Source: Anaerolineae bacterium
GTDB lineage: Bacteria; Chloroflexota; Anaerolineae; B4-G1; DUEL01
DNA length: 64,000 bases
Assembly: GCA_016931695.1 (NCBI GenBank)
Contig: JAFGEI010000022.1
Coordinates: 1-64,000 of the forward strand
Reading direction: 5' to 3'
Each line of letters starts with the position of its first letter. Positions within the stretch are counted from its first letter, which is position 1. This document shows, piece after piece, positions 1-10,700 of this stretch. The position numbers and the translations under genes were made by a program. The notes beneath the pieces were generated by a model that was not told the origin of the DNA, searched no databases, and saw nothing but the letters and a program-made list of their open reading frames with translations.

Positions 1-29
1 CTTTCATAGCGTAAAACGTAGGGGTAAAA

Positions 30-767
30 CTACTCCCTTCCCATTCCCAGTCCGCGCAGCTCTCGCAGGACGTCGTGCACAAAGCGCCACACGGCGGGCA
101 GCAGGGCCAGTTGGGCGCCGGGGATCGCCGCTCTCAAGGCCAGCCCCGCCGCCCCGCTCGCGACGACCGAGACCATGCGCAGCAGGGCCAGGCGGGAGGC
201 GAGCGCCAGTTGAACCGACTGGCGGTGAACCGCCATGGCCGCCGGGCTCGGGCTGCCGGCCCACGTCGTTGCAAAGCCGCCCCGCCAATCCACGACTGTC
301 TGGCCGACGAGCGCGCCAGCCCATTCGGTCCCGACTGCGGCGCAGCAGGCGACGGCCTGCCCCACCCGCCCCATCCAGTCACACCACTGCTGCTGCATCT
401 GGCGCTCCTGGCGCTGCGCCTCGGCAGTGGGCGCGGCAAAGGCCGGCGATTGGAGCCTGGCGACGGCCTGGGCCAGCATCTCCCGCTGGCAAGACAGCTC
501 TCCTGCAGCGCCGAAATCGCACTCCGGCAGCGCAAACTGCTGCAGCTCCCCCGCAACCCGGGCCAGGTCCTGCTCGACCCGTTCCAGCGCGGCCTGCCGG
601 GCCGTCAACGTGCTGCGCGCCGCCCCGAGCGGCCCATCGATGCGCACGCGCCAGGAGGGTCCGGCTGCCGCAGTCGAAAAGGCGCGGCCCGCCTCCCCTG
701 CCGCCGACCAGATTCCCAGCGGGTCCTCGCCGCCCGGCGGCGTGACCTCGCTCAGCAATTCGATCAC
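30..767 (-). CDS. Hypothetical protein with hydrophobic C-terminal half, last gene of the CHAT/STAND cluster
   Basis: In-frame part of ORF 30..1325; GTG start at 767 overlaps the TGA stop of the upstream gene (764-766) as GTGA; protein VIELLSEVTPPGGEDPLG...LRGLGMGRE (245 aa), with a hydrophobic stretch near LALASRLALLRMVSVVASGAAGLALRAAIPGAQLALLPAVW. Confidence 0.75.
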   Translation of the reverse strand: MIELLSEVTPPGGEDPLGIWSAAGEAGRAFSTAAAGPSWRVRIDGPLGAARSTLTARQAALERVEQDLARVAGELQQFALPECDFGAAGELSCQREMLAQAVARLQSPAFAAPTAEAQRQERQMQQQWCDWMGRVGQAVACCAAVGTEWAGALVGQTVVDWRGGFATTWAGSPSPAAMAVHRQSVQLALASRLALLRMVSVVASGAAGLALRAAIPGAQLALLPAVWRFVHDVLRELRGLGMGRE

Positions 768-2749
768 GGCCTGACCACGTTGAGCAGGTCGGTCGCCACG
801 CCGGTCATTGTCTGCAGAAAGTGAGCCCGGTTGGCCTGGGCGTCCCGCACCATCTCCCGGTGCAGTTGCCACACCTGGGGGTCGCTCTCCTCGACCTCGT
901 CCGGCAGGTAGGCCTCGACGCTGCCGTCGAACTTGATGCGGGTAAAGGCGCGGAGCTTTTTCTCCCCCCCCTGCCGGGCGATGGTCTCCAGATCGGGCGC
1001 GGTATAGGTGCGCACCTCCAGGGTAGCGATCTTGTCGGCCGCCTTTTGCAGTGCCTCGGACAGCTGCTGTGCGAACTGGCCCAGGGACGCGGTCAGATCG
1101 CCGAGTTGCGGGCGCATGGCGACGAAGGGATCGGCGCCGGCGCTCAGATCGACCGCTGGCGATACCCCCGTCCTGCCCATCCGCTCGCCCGCCTTGGGCG
1201 GCGCAATGCGGCCCGCCTCGGGCAGCGGGGGCCGCTCCGGCGGCGCGCCGTCGCGGGCAAAGGGAATGCTGACCGCCGGGTCGCCCAGGACGACATAGCC
1301 GCGCGCGTCGTTGGTCGCGGTCCACAGGCGCACCAGTTCGCGGTCGCTGACGAATGCGTCGTCAAAGCGCAGCTCTTTCAGGCTCTCGCCGAGCTCGGCG
1401 GCCATGTCGGCGTAGCGCATGCCAAAGCTGGGATCGGTCGCCAGGCCGACCGGCTCGCCGTTCATCAGCTTGCGCAGCGCCGTCTCAAAGGCCTGGATGT
1501 CGGGGGCGCCGCTTTCGGTGAGGAAGGAATAGCCCCAGGCCCGTTCGACGTGGCCCAGCACCGCCAGCGCGCCCCGCCGCAGCAGTTGGTTGGGCAGCGC
1601 GGCGGTAAACTCGTGCGGGGCGATCCGCGGCCGTCCCCGGCGGGCGTCGATGACGAACTGGTCGAACTGGGGCGTCCCGGCGCCGTAGCAGGCAAAGAAC
1701 AAGGCGACCATGCCGAGGACGTTGCCCTGCGGGACGTCTTCGGCGGCAAAGTAATGGGCGCGCCCGATGCCGTGGCCCGGGCCGGGCCACTCCTGGCCGA
1801 GCAGCGCGCCCTGGTGGGCAAACTGCTGGGCGTGATTGAGCGGAAATTCCACCCCGTGGCTGGCAGTCATCAGCAACGCCGGCGTCCGCTGCGGGTCGCC
1901 GCCCAACAAATCGCCGAGCCGGGCGCGGGTCGCCTGGCCGGGCCCGACGTGGGCGGCGAGGCGCCACGCCCATTCAAGCGGAATCTCGCCCGTCCGCTGC
2001 TGCTGTTGCAAGTGATCGATCAGGGGCTGGATCATGTAGGTCGAGCTCAACTCGGTCGCCCGGTCGCCGGGGTTGGCGACGCCCCAAAAAGCCGCCTGGC
2101 GGTCGAGCTGCACCTGGCCGCTCTCGGCGGCGACGACGTTGGCGGCGTACTGGGCGTAGGCATCCCAATCGTCGCCGAAATCGAGCCGGCCCACGCCGCG
2201 CATCAGGTCGAGCTCGTACTGGAAGAAATAGGGAATCTCGAGCGGGCTGCCGACGAGCAGGACGTAAAAGGGCAATTGCTCGGGATCGGCCGGGCCGCGC
2301 CGGACCTCGGGGGTCTGGCGGCGGAAGAAGGCAGACTTGCGCTCGCCGGGCTGGTAGCCGGATTCGCCCTCGAACAGGCGGAACAGGCGCTCGCCGGCCT
2401 GGTCGAGCCGCCGCTGGAGTAGGGGGGCCAGGGCCTCCTTGATCGTCTCCCGCCGTCCAGGGTCCATGTCGGCGGGCAAGATCACCGCCCAGCCGGCCTG
2501 GCCGAGGTCGGCGGCATCGACGCCCTCCTTGGCCGGCTCGTCGAACATCCGCGCCCTGCGGCCGCGCTTTTCCCGCATCTCGGAGAGGTGCTCGTCATCC
2601 GCCTCCGGCTCCCCCGCCGCCGGCTCGCCCTTGATGATGCGCGCCAACTGCTGCGGAGACATGGGCGGCAGGGCGTATTCGCCGGTCACGCCGTCGATGC
2701 CGTTGAAATAGAGCTTGTCGCCAAACAGGTCGGCTAACTCGTCAGACAT
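764..2749 (-). CDS. Caspase/peptidase C25-like protein (short paralog)
   Basis: Start reassigned to ATG at 2749 (MSDELADLFGDKLYFNGIDG), preceded by an AGGAGGG ribosome-binding site; candidate catalytic His in LLMTASHGVEF and Cys in ALFFACYGAGTPQ. Confidence 0.8.
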   Translation of the reverse strand: MSDELADLFGDKLYFNGIDGVTGEYALPPMSPQQLARIIKGEPAAGEPEADDEHLSEMREKRGRRARMFDEPAKEGVDAADLGQAGWAVILPADMDPGRRETIKEALAPLLQRRLDQAGERLFRLFEGESGYQPGERKSAFFRRQTPEVRRGPADPEQLPFYVLLVGSPLEIPYFFQYELDLMRGVGRLDFGDDWDAYAQYAANVVAAESGQVQLDRQAAFWGVANPGDRATELSSTYMIQPLIDHLQQQQRTGEIPLEWAWRLAAHVGPGQATRARLGDLLGGDPQRTPALLMTASHGVEFPLNHAQQFAHQGALLGQEWPGPGHGIGRAHYFAAEDVPQGNVLGMVALFFACYGAGTPQFDQFVIDARRGRPRIAPHEFTAALPNQLLRRGALAVLGHVERAWGYSFLTESGAPDIQAFETALRKLMNGEPVGLATDPSFGMRYADMAAELGESLKELRFDDAFVSDRELVRLWTATNDARGYVVLGDPAVSIPFARDGAPPERPPLPEAGRIAPPKAGERMGRTGVSPAVDLSAGADPFVAMRPQLGDLTASLGQFAQQLSEALQKAADKIATLEVRTYTAPDLETIARQGGEKKLRAFTRIKFDGSVEAYLPDEVEESDPQVWQLHREMVRDAQANRAHFLQTMTGVATDLLNVVRP

Positions 2750-2777
2750 GGTTCCCTCCTTTTTACACAAATTCCAC

Positions 2778-5468
2778 TCACGCGATATGCAGGCGCACAG
2801 CCGGATCGCCAAGGACGATGTACCCGCGGGCGTCATTGTTCGCCGTCCACATCTCGGCCAGCTCGTAGGGGTCTGGCGCCATCCCCAGGTCTGGGTCGGC
2901 GTTCTCCAACACGGAGACGAGCTCGGTCGACAGCGCGGCGTAGCGGCCGTTAAAGTACTCCATCGCCCAACCGACCGTCTGCCCTTTGAGGATGCGCTCG
3001 ACAGCGCCCTGGAAATGGCTGATCTGCTCCGTCCCCCGCTGTCCCAGGAACGAGGTGCCCCAGGCCCGCTCGACGTGGCCGATGACTGCCAGCGCGCCGC
3101 CGCGGGAGAGGCTCAGCATGGCCTTGGGCAGCGCGGCGATGAAGGGAGAATCGGCGATGGTCTCGCCGCGCGCCTTGTACCGCTGCCGGTAATACTCGTC
3201 GTAGCGCGGGGTGCCCGCGCTGTAGCAGGCAAAGAAAAAGGCGATCATCCCCCCCAGGTCGAACTCTTCCCCCAAATCGCCGCCGGACAGGTAGTAGGCA
3301 GGGGGGATTTCCTGCTCGCCGTCGGGGCCCGGCCACTCCTGGCAGACCAGCGCGCCCTGGCAGGGAACCTGGCGCTGCTGCGGGTCGTCCTTGGCGAACT
3401 CGATGCCGTGGCTGGCGGTAAAGAGCAGGGCAGGGGGTTCATCTTGCAATACCTGGCACAGCGCCTGCTTGGTCGCTTGCTGCCGCAGGAGCGGCGTCAA
3501 TTCCCACTCGCCGCCGTATTGCTTTTCCAGCTGCTCGTGCAGCGGTTGCACCAGGCTTTCGGTGTTCTGCCGGGTGGCCTCGTCGCTGCCGTTGACGGTG
3601 CTGAAAAAGACCGCCCGCCGGCCCCGCTGCACCTGCCCGGTCTCGGCGGCGACGACGCTGCGGGCATAGTTGGCATAGGCCGCCCAATCGTCGCCAAAAT
3701 CGATCCGGCCGACGGCGTACTGCACGTCGAGCTGGTACTGGAAATGGAAGGGGATCTCTTCCGGGCTGCCGACGAGGAGCAGGTAGTAGGGCGCGCGCTC
3801 GGGGTCTGCCGGTTGGGCCGGCTCGGCCCCGTGGCGGCCCAGGAACTCGGCGGCCGACTCTTGCGGCCGGTAGCCGTGCTTGCCCTCGTACAGCCGGTAA
3901 TAGCGGCCGGCCTGCGACTCGCGCCTCTCGAGCAGCGGGGCGAGGGCCTTTTTGATCTCGGGCACCTTTTGTGGGGCGGCCGGGTCCTCGTAGGGAAAGA
4001 CGATGCCCCACCCGGCCTGGGCCAGGTCCAGCGGATCGATGCCCTCCCTGACCCCGGCCTGCTTGAGCGGGTCGAGCATCCGCGACAGCCAGCCGTCCAG
4101 CAGGACGAGCAGGTCGCCCCAAGCCGCCCCGGACCGCTCGACCAGCGGGGGCCAGCGCTGCTCCAACTGGTCGAGCAGCAGACTCCACGACAAGTCGGCG
4201 GGATGGGCCGACAGGTCAGCGCGCAAGGCGGCCCACTCGGCCGGGCAGCCGCTGCTCTCCAAGGCATCGACGGCGTCGAGCAGCGGGCCCAGCCCGCGGA
4301 TGCGGATGCGCTCCTGCAGCCGGGCGACGTCGTTGATGGCATTGATCCCGGCGATGGGAACGGTGCGCAGCTCGTTGAACACCGCTGCCAGCCAACCGTG
4401 GCGCAGGCTGGCGTCCGCGCCGTAGCGCGGGTCGGCCCGGGCCTGGCGGATGCGCGCCCGGATCTCGTCGATCTTGTCCTTGGCATCCTGCTTCAAGTGT
4501 TCTTTCAGCACCCGCAGATTGTCCGGCTCCTCGTCCGGGTCGCTCAGCAAAAGCTTGAACAGGGAGTCCAGGTCGTTGTGGACCAGGCAGCGCACGATGT
4601 CGACCACCTTGTCGGCAGTATGGCCGGCCAGCCGGCGCTCTAGCGCCGCGCGCTGATCTGGGGCCCCATAGGCACTGCCCAACAGCCCGACCAGCACGTC
4701 GACCAGCCCGTCCATCTGTTCGCCGAGATTGCCGTGGGCAAGCAGTTGCGTGATGGCGACGACGGTCGCGTTCCGCTGGCGCTCGTTGCGACCCAAATCC
4801 CGCGCCAGGCCCTGGTACTGCCGCTCCGGCGGCGCGTAATGATGCGGGTCGCCCAGGATGTGCTCGGCCAGTGCCTCGGCGGTCATCGGCGGCAGGCTGT
4901 AGGCACCGGTCTGGCCGTCGAGGCCGTTAAAGTAGAGCAGGCGCTTTTGGGAACCCTGTCGCTCGTCCGCTGCAGCGGGGCCATCGCCCGGCTCGCCGTC
5001 GCTTTCCGAACCGAGCAGCGCACCGACGTCGACGGCGGGCAGGCCGCTCGCGGCCGGCTCGCCGCCCAGCCTGGCCTGCACGGCCGGATGGTCGCACAGC
5101 CGCCGCAGGGCATCCGCCGCCCCGGCATCCGCTTCGAGCTGCCGGCGGAGGTGATCCAATTTCTCCCTGTCGGGCGGCCGTTCCTGCAAAGCAGCGATCA
5201 GCGCCTCCACTGCCGGGCCGGCCCCGACGGCGCGGAGCGCGGTCAGCCGGGGGGCCAGGTCGGCGGCCTCGGAATTGTCCATCATCCGCGGGCGCTGCTC
5301 AAAGATGGGCGGGATTTCGCTCGCCTGGCCCAAGATGCGCAGCGCGTCGTCGTAGGAAGGGTCGAGGAAAGACCCTCCGCCAGAGCCGGCCCCCATCTCT
5401 TTGCGACCTCCCAGGTCCAGCGGGTCGCGTCCCAGGTCGTCATCGAACGGATTTCTATTCTCTGGCAT
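2778..5468 (-). CDS. Caspase/peptidase C25-like protein (long paralog with N-terminal and internal helical insertions)
   Basis: 896 aa; LLFTASHGIEF and AFFFACYSAGTPRYD dyad motifs; C-terminal half collinear with the neighbouring paralog; overlaps the upstream gene by 14 bp. Confidence 0.8.
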   Translation of the reverse strand: MPENRNPFDDDLGRDPLDLGGRKEMGAGSGGGSFLDPSYDDALRILGQASEIPPIFEQRPRMMDNSEAADLAPRLTALRAVGAGPAVEALIAALQERPPDREKLDHLRRQLEADAGAADALRRLCDHPAVQARLGGEPAASGLPAVDVGALLGSESDGEPGDGPAAADERQGSQKRLLYFNGLDGQTGAYSLPPMTAEALAEHILGDPHHYAPPERQYQGLARDLGRNERQRNATVVAITQLLAHGNLGEQMDGLVDVLVGLLGSAYGAPDQRAALERRLAGHTADKVVDIVRCLVHNDLDSLFKLLLSDPDEEPDNLRVLKEHLKQDAKDKIDEIRARIRQARADPRYGADASLRHGWLAAVFNELRTVPIAGINAINDVARLQERIRIRGLGPLLDAVDALESSGCPAEWAALRADLSAHPADLSWSLLLDQLEQRWPPLVERSGAAWGDLLVLLDGWLSRMLDPLKQAGVREGIDPLDLAQAGWGIVFPYEDPAAPQKVPEIKKALAPLLERRESQAGRYYRLYEGKHGYRPQESAAEFLGRHGAEPAQPADPERAPYYLLLVGSPEEIPFHFQYQLDVQYAVGRIDFGDDWAAYANYARSVVAAETGQVQRGRRAVFFSTVNGSDEATRQNTESLVQPLHEQLEKQYGGEWELTPLLRQQATKQALCQVLQDEPPALLFTASHGIEFAKDDPQQRQVPCQGALVCQEWPGPDGEQEIPPAYYLSGGDLGEEFDLGGMIAFFFACYSAGTPRYDEYYRQRYKARGETIADSPFIAALPKAMLSLSRGGALAVIGHVERAWGTSFLGQRGTEQISHFQGAVERILKGQTVGWAMEYFNGRYAALSTELVSVLENADPDLGMAPDPYELAEMWTANNDARGYIVLGDPAVRLHIA

Positions 5469-7644
5469 TCTTTTCCCCCCTTGACTCCTCTTCCCCTTGT
5501 CTCGCTGTCAGCCAGTCTCTCACGCGGGCGATGCGGTCGGCGTCGGAGGGCGGCGCCAGGCGCAGGTAGGTCTGGAAATCGACGCTGGCTCGTTCCTCTT
5601 TGCCCTGGCGGGCCAGGAGCCGCCCGCGGCCAAAGTAATAGCGGGCCTCGGCCGGCGCGCGGGCGATGGCGCGGTCGAGGGCCGCCAACGCCTGGTCGAA
5701 GCGGCCCAGGTCGCGCAGGGCGAGCCCCAACTGGTGGTAGGTCTCGGCCCGCGGCGCGCGGGCCAGCTCGGCCTGGTAATCGGCGGATGCCAGCTCGAAC
5801 TCGCCCCGCAGGTAATGGGCCAGCCCCCGTTCGCCATAGGCGGCGGCGTAATCGGGCCGGGCGTCGACGGCCTGGCTGTAGGCCTGGAGCGCCTGCTGCA
5901 AGCTGTCGCGCGCTCCCGCCTCGTCGCCCTGGGCGCGCCGGGCGACGGCCCAGACCCGCAGCGCCTGGCCCAGGTTGAAGGCGGCGGCGACCAGTCCGGG
6001 ATCGAGCGCCAGCGCCCGGCGGTAGTCGGCGATGGCGGCAGGCCGGTCCTGGCGGTGGACGGCGTGCAGGTTGGCGCGGTAAAAGTATGCCTGGGCCAGC
6101 CCCGGCGGGTCATTGTCGCCATCCCGCTCCACTGCGGCGATTGCCGCGCTCAACGCCGCCAGCGCTCGATCGTATTTCTGCTCCCAATAGTACAACTGGC
6201 CCAGGGTAAAGAAGGCAAAATAATCGACCTGCTGCGGCAGGTCATTGTTGACAAAGAGGACAAAATCGTCCGCCGCTGCCAGCCGGCCGCGCACGCTGGC
6301 GTCAGTGGGGGCAGCGGTCGGATCGCGATAGGCGAACAGCGGCTCGGTGACGCTGAAGCAAGCGCGGAAGCGGCTGCGGTCGTACCAGCCCCAGATGACC
6401 AGGGCAGCGCCGTAGCGGGCGGCCAGGCGGCGGACGTCGTCGTCGTCGCCGGGGCCAAAGGCGCTCTCTTTCAGCCACACCACGCGGACATCGGCCAGGC
6501 TGGCTTCCTGGACCCGCTGCTGCAGGTCGTCCCGCAGGTCGATCTCGAAAAAAGCCGCTTCGTGGCCCTGGAACTCGGGGATGAGGATGAGAACCTCGCC
6601 GGGCCGGGCGGGCTGATCTTCCAGCACGGCCGGAGGGGTGGCAAAGATGCGCTCGGCGCCTCGCTCCAGAAAGAGGATGGGGATGCTCCAGCTTTCCCCC
6701 CGGTCGAGCAGGTAGCTGCGGGCCTCGTTGGCCGCGCGGTCGATCTCGCCGTGGGTTGCCAGGCGGCGGTAAAAGTGGTAGACGAACTCGCGCGCGGTTT
6801 CGATGCCGACCTTGTCGCGCATGGCCACCACGCCGCCGGCCCCGCCGGCGATCAGCGCCGGCGCCATCCCTACCAACGCCCCCTCCTTCACCCGCGCCGC
6901 CGACTCGCAAGCAGCCAGGACGACCAGGTGCGGCGGCCTGGACAGCGTGCCCAGCCGCTGCGTCCATTCCTCCTGGGCGACGGCCTGGGCCGTCCCGTCG
7001 GCTTCTTCCAAATAGATCACCGCCCCTCCCGCGGCAGGGCGAAAGGCGCCGTGGCCCACAAAGTGCAGCACGTGCGGCCCGCCCTCCAGGGCCTGGGCAA
7101 TGCGGTCGAGGGTGACCGGCGAGGGAATGCGCTCCGCGTCGACCAACCCCCGCAACGGCTGGAGCGCCCGCTGCAGCTCGGCCCACTCCAGGTCGGCGTC
7201 GAAGCGGTCCAGGCCGGTGGGGTTGCTGATGGCGGCGACGACTCGCAGCGGCCAATCGGTCTGGGGGGCGTGGGCGCGGGCGGTGGATTCGGGATGCAGG
7301 AGGCGGGAGAAGGGCGTGGCCGGCCCGGCGGTCAAGGGGACAGCGGGACCCGCTGCGGAGCGCAGCAAGCACTCCCAGCGCAGGTCGTGCAGCGCGGCAG
7401 CGGAATCGGCAACGACCAGCCGCAGCCGCGCCGGGCCGGCTCGTTGCAGCGCTGCGCCGATCTCTCCCCCCAGCACCGCCGCCGCCAGCAAACGGCCGTA
7501 CTCTTTCGCTTGTGACTGGGCCGCGAGCTGGGCCAGGTCGAGGGCCAGGGGCTGCACCGCCAGGGGCTGCTCCCCGGCCACCAACAGTGCTGCCTGGAGG
7601 CGGCCATCCTGGCGGGATAGCTGGAGAACGATTTCCTGCGTCAT
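5455..7644 (-). CDS. CHAT-domain protein with C-terminal TPR repeats
   Basis: 729 aa; VLHFVGHGAF and LVVLAACESA CHAT dyad motifs; C-terminal TPR-like units (ALAALDRAIARAPAEARYYFGRGRLLARQGK). Confidence 0.87.
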   Translation of the reverse strand: MTQEIVLQLSRQDGRLQAALLVAGEQPLAVQPLALDLAQLAAQSQAKEYGRLLAAAVLGGEIGAALQRAGPARLRLVVADSAAALHDLRWECLLRSAAGPAVPLTAGPATPFSRLLHPESTARAHAPQTDWPLRVVAAISNPTGLDRFDADLEWAELQRALQPLRGLVDAERIPSPVTLDRIAQALEGGPHVLHFVGHGAFRPAAGGAVIYLEEADGTAQAVAQEEWTQRLGTLSRPPHLVVLAACESAARVKEGALVGMAPALIAGGAGGVVAMRDKVGIETAREFVYHFYRRLATHGEIDRAANEARSYLLDRGESWSIPILFLERGAERIFATPPAVLEDQPARPGEVLILIPEFQGHEAAFFEIDLRDDLQQRVQEASLADVRVVWLKESAFGPGDDDDVRRLAARYGAALVIWGWYDRSRFRACFSVTEPLFAYRDPTAAPTDASVRGRLAAADDFVLFVNNDLPQQVDYFAFFTLGQLYYWEQKYDRALAALSAAIAAVERDGDNDPPGLAQAYFYRANLHAVHRQDRPAAIADYRRALALDPGLVAAAFNLGQALRVWAVARRAQGDEAGARDSLQQALQAYSQAVDARPDYAAAYGERGLAHYLRGEFELASADYQAELARAPRAETYHQLGLALRDLGRFDQALAALDRAIARAPAEARYYFGRGRLLARQGKEERASVDFQTYLRLAPPSDADRIARVRDWLTARQGEEESRGEKNARE

Positions 7645-7767
7645 TTCGCTGCGATTATTGGCCGAGACTGGGGTATTCGCAAGGTAAGTATAGCCGTATC
7701 CCGCGGTGCGTCAAATTGCATTCGGGATGCTCTTCTGGGATGTAACAGAGTACAACTCCGCTCGGGC

Positions 7768-10700
7768 TCAGGGTGATGGATTGGGCTCTCCGAGCTCTGG
7801 CGTTTGCCCCTCGATTGCAGGCGCGACGAGGGACCAGATGGAATCTATGGTTTCCCGGTCGAACTGGACCCGATAGCGGCGCAGGGTGCCGTCCCACGAG
7901 CCGCTCGCCAGGTAACGACCGTCGGGGCTGTAGGCGACGCTCCAGATCAGGTCGGTGTGGCTGCTGATCGCCGTGACCAAGCGCGGCGATCGACGGGGCA
8001 GCGCCGACACGTCCCAGATTCGCAACCCGCCGTCCCGCGCCCCCGTTGCCAGGTAGCGCCCGTCGGGGCTGAAGGCGACGTCATAGACATAGCCGGGATG
8101 CTCCAACCGGCTCACCCGCTCCCCGCTGTCCAGGTCCCAAATGGCAACCGTGCCGTCCCAGGAGGCGGAAGCCAGATAGTCGTTGTTAGGACTAAAATCG
8201 ACGCCAAAGATCATGTTGGTGTGGCCGGTCAAGGTCATGGCCAACGTTGCCTCCAGTCTGCCATCAGGCTGGGCGACAAGCTCCCACAGGCGCACGGCGC
8301 TGTCGCGGTTGTGGAGGCCATGGGCCAGCGCGACGAGCCGCCCGTCGGGGCTAAAGTCGACATCATAGACCGGGCCGGGCCAGCCGCCGCGCGAGAGGAC
8401 GGCAACGGACTGCCAACTCTCTGTCTCCCACACCAGCGCCGTCTGGTCGCCGGAGCCGGTGACCAGGAACCGCCCGTCAGGGTGAAAGGCCGCCGCCTGG
8501 ACATTGGACTCGTGCCCGATCAGTTCTTGCACCCGCGTGCCGTCGGCGGCGTTCCAGACACGGGCGATGGCGTCGGAGCAGGTGACCATGTACTGCCCGT
8601 CCGGGCTATAGGCGACCGCCCAGACCTGACGGTCCAGCCTGGAGAGCGACTGCACAATCTGGCCGCTCTCGACCGACCAGACGTGCGCCCAGCCGTCATT
8701 GTCGCCGGAGGCCAGGCAGGCGCTGTCGGGGCTAAAGGCGATACCCCGCACGCGGGCAGTGTGGCCGCTGAGCATCGAAAAGACGCCCGCCTTGTAGGGA
8801 AAGTCGAGGTTCCAGATGCGCACGCGGTTGTCGCCAGAACCGGCGGCGATCGAGCTCCCGTCGGGGCTGAAGGCGACGGCGTGGACCAGGCTCGCCGGCC
8901 CGGTCAGGGTCGTGACGGGGTTGGGATTCCGCGCCGCAATGTCCCAGATGCGCACCGTCCGGTCGCGGGAGCCGGACACCAGCCGCGTGCCCGCCGTCTC
9001 GAAGGCGAGGCTGGTCACCGCCTCCGTGTGCCCCACCAGGGTCATGATCCCCTCCCATCTCGCGGTGTCCCAAACGCGGATGGTGTGATCCGCCGAGCCG
9101 GAGGCGAGCCAGGCGCCGTCGGGGCTGAAGGCGACGGCGCCGACGGCGGCGGTATGCCCGCCCAGGGTGGTGGGCGGCGGGGGGGTGCCGCGCAGCCCAT
9201 TCGCCGTCCCGACGTCCCAGATGCGGACGAGGCCGTCGTCAGAGGCGGCGGCCAGGTAGCGGCCATCGGGGCCAAAGGCAATGTCCTGCACGCGGCCGGT
9301 GGGATCGGCAAAATCCAGGGCGGACGCGTCGACCTGGAGGATGCCGTCCGACGCAGTCGAGACGGCCCACAGGCGCACCATTCCCCCGTCGGTGCCGGAA
9401 TTGAGATTGCGCGACTCGCCGCCATAATCTCCCCCGGTCGCCAGATACCGCCCGTCGGGGCTAAAGGCAACGGCATAGACCTCGTCGTATATGCCCTCCG
9501 GGGTGACAGCCTGAATCCACTGCCGCCACTCTCCCCGCTCGACGTCCCAGATCCCGACCTGGCCGCGGCCGTCGCTGTCGTTGCCGCCCACAGCCAGGAA
9601 GCGGCCGTCGGGGCTGAGGGCCAGGTCGTAGGCGGCGCGGGGGCCGCCGATGTTGCGCGGTTCCCCTCCGGCGGTCACGTCCCAGACCAGGATGCCGCGC
9701 ATCTCGCCTTCGACCTCGGCGGCGTGAATCGCGGCGTAGAGGTAACGGCCGTCCGCGCTGTAGACGATGCTGTTGACCTGGTCGTGGGGCTGGTCGAGGA
9801 CGTGGGAGAGGTAGAAATCGGCCATCGTCTGCCCGAGCACGATCTCGGCCTGGGACGTATCGACCCGGCCGAGAAGGGGCCGGACGAAGCGGAGCAACTC
9901 GCTGGCATCTGCCAATACCACCCCTTCCCGGGCCGCCTGGACGCTCTGCAGCTGGTCGATGGGCCAGAGGTAGAGCGCCTGGGCGGCCATCTGGCGGGAA
10001 TAGGCGGCCAGGGCGCCGCGGGCGGCGGTCCAGGCCAGAAACAGAACGAGGAGCAGGCCGAGGGGCAGGCCAACGCGCAAAGCCACGCGCAGGCGCTGGC
10101 CTCGCCGGCTGGCCTGCAGGAACTCGCGCTCGTACGGCTCGACTTCGCCGGGCCGTTCCCTGGCCCAGGCCCGGGCCTGGACCAGCGCCCGGTCGCGGTA
10201 GAGCAGCGAGCGGTCCCCGGTCTCTTTCCACTGCCGCGCCGCCTTGCGCAGCGGCGTCTCTCGCGCCGCCTCCCAGGCCCGGTTCGACGCCAGGACGGGG
10301 TCGATGAGTCGGTCGTGAGCCAGCTCGTACCAGCGCGCACCGGCCCGCAGCTCGGAATGCAACAACAACCGCCCTTCCAGCACGTCCACCGCCTGGTTAG
10401 ACAATCCGGCCGTTTCGTCCGCCTCGCGCACGACCAGGCCGCGGGTTCCCAACGGGGTAATCAACTGTTCCGAGAACCAGGCCCGCAGCTCCCGCTCCTC
10501 GGCCTGGACCTCGTCCCGCGCCGCGGCCAGGCCGCGTTCGTAAAAGTCGGCCAGCGCGCGGTCGACGTCGCCGTACTGCGCCACCTCCTGCCAGGTGATC
10601 GTATAATCGTCCTGCTCCGGCATGCCCGCCCAGAGGCGGCTGCAGACCACCTGCAGCTGCACCGGCTCCACTACTGGCCCCAACAGCGCATCGCCGGCCT

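Noticed and set aside
4-324. 106 aa minus-strand ORF at the window edge
   Set aside because: Lies out of frame within the better supported gene 30-767; Arg/Gly-rich composition typical of a shadow ORF.
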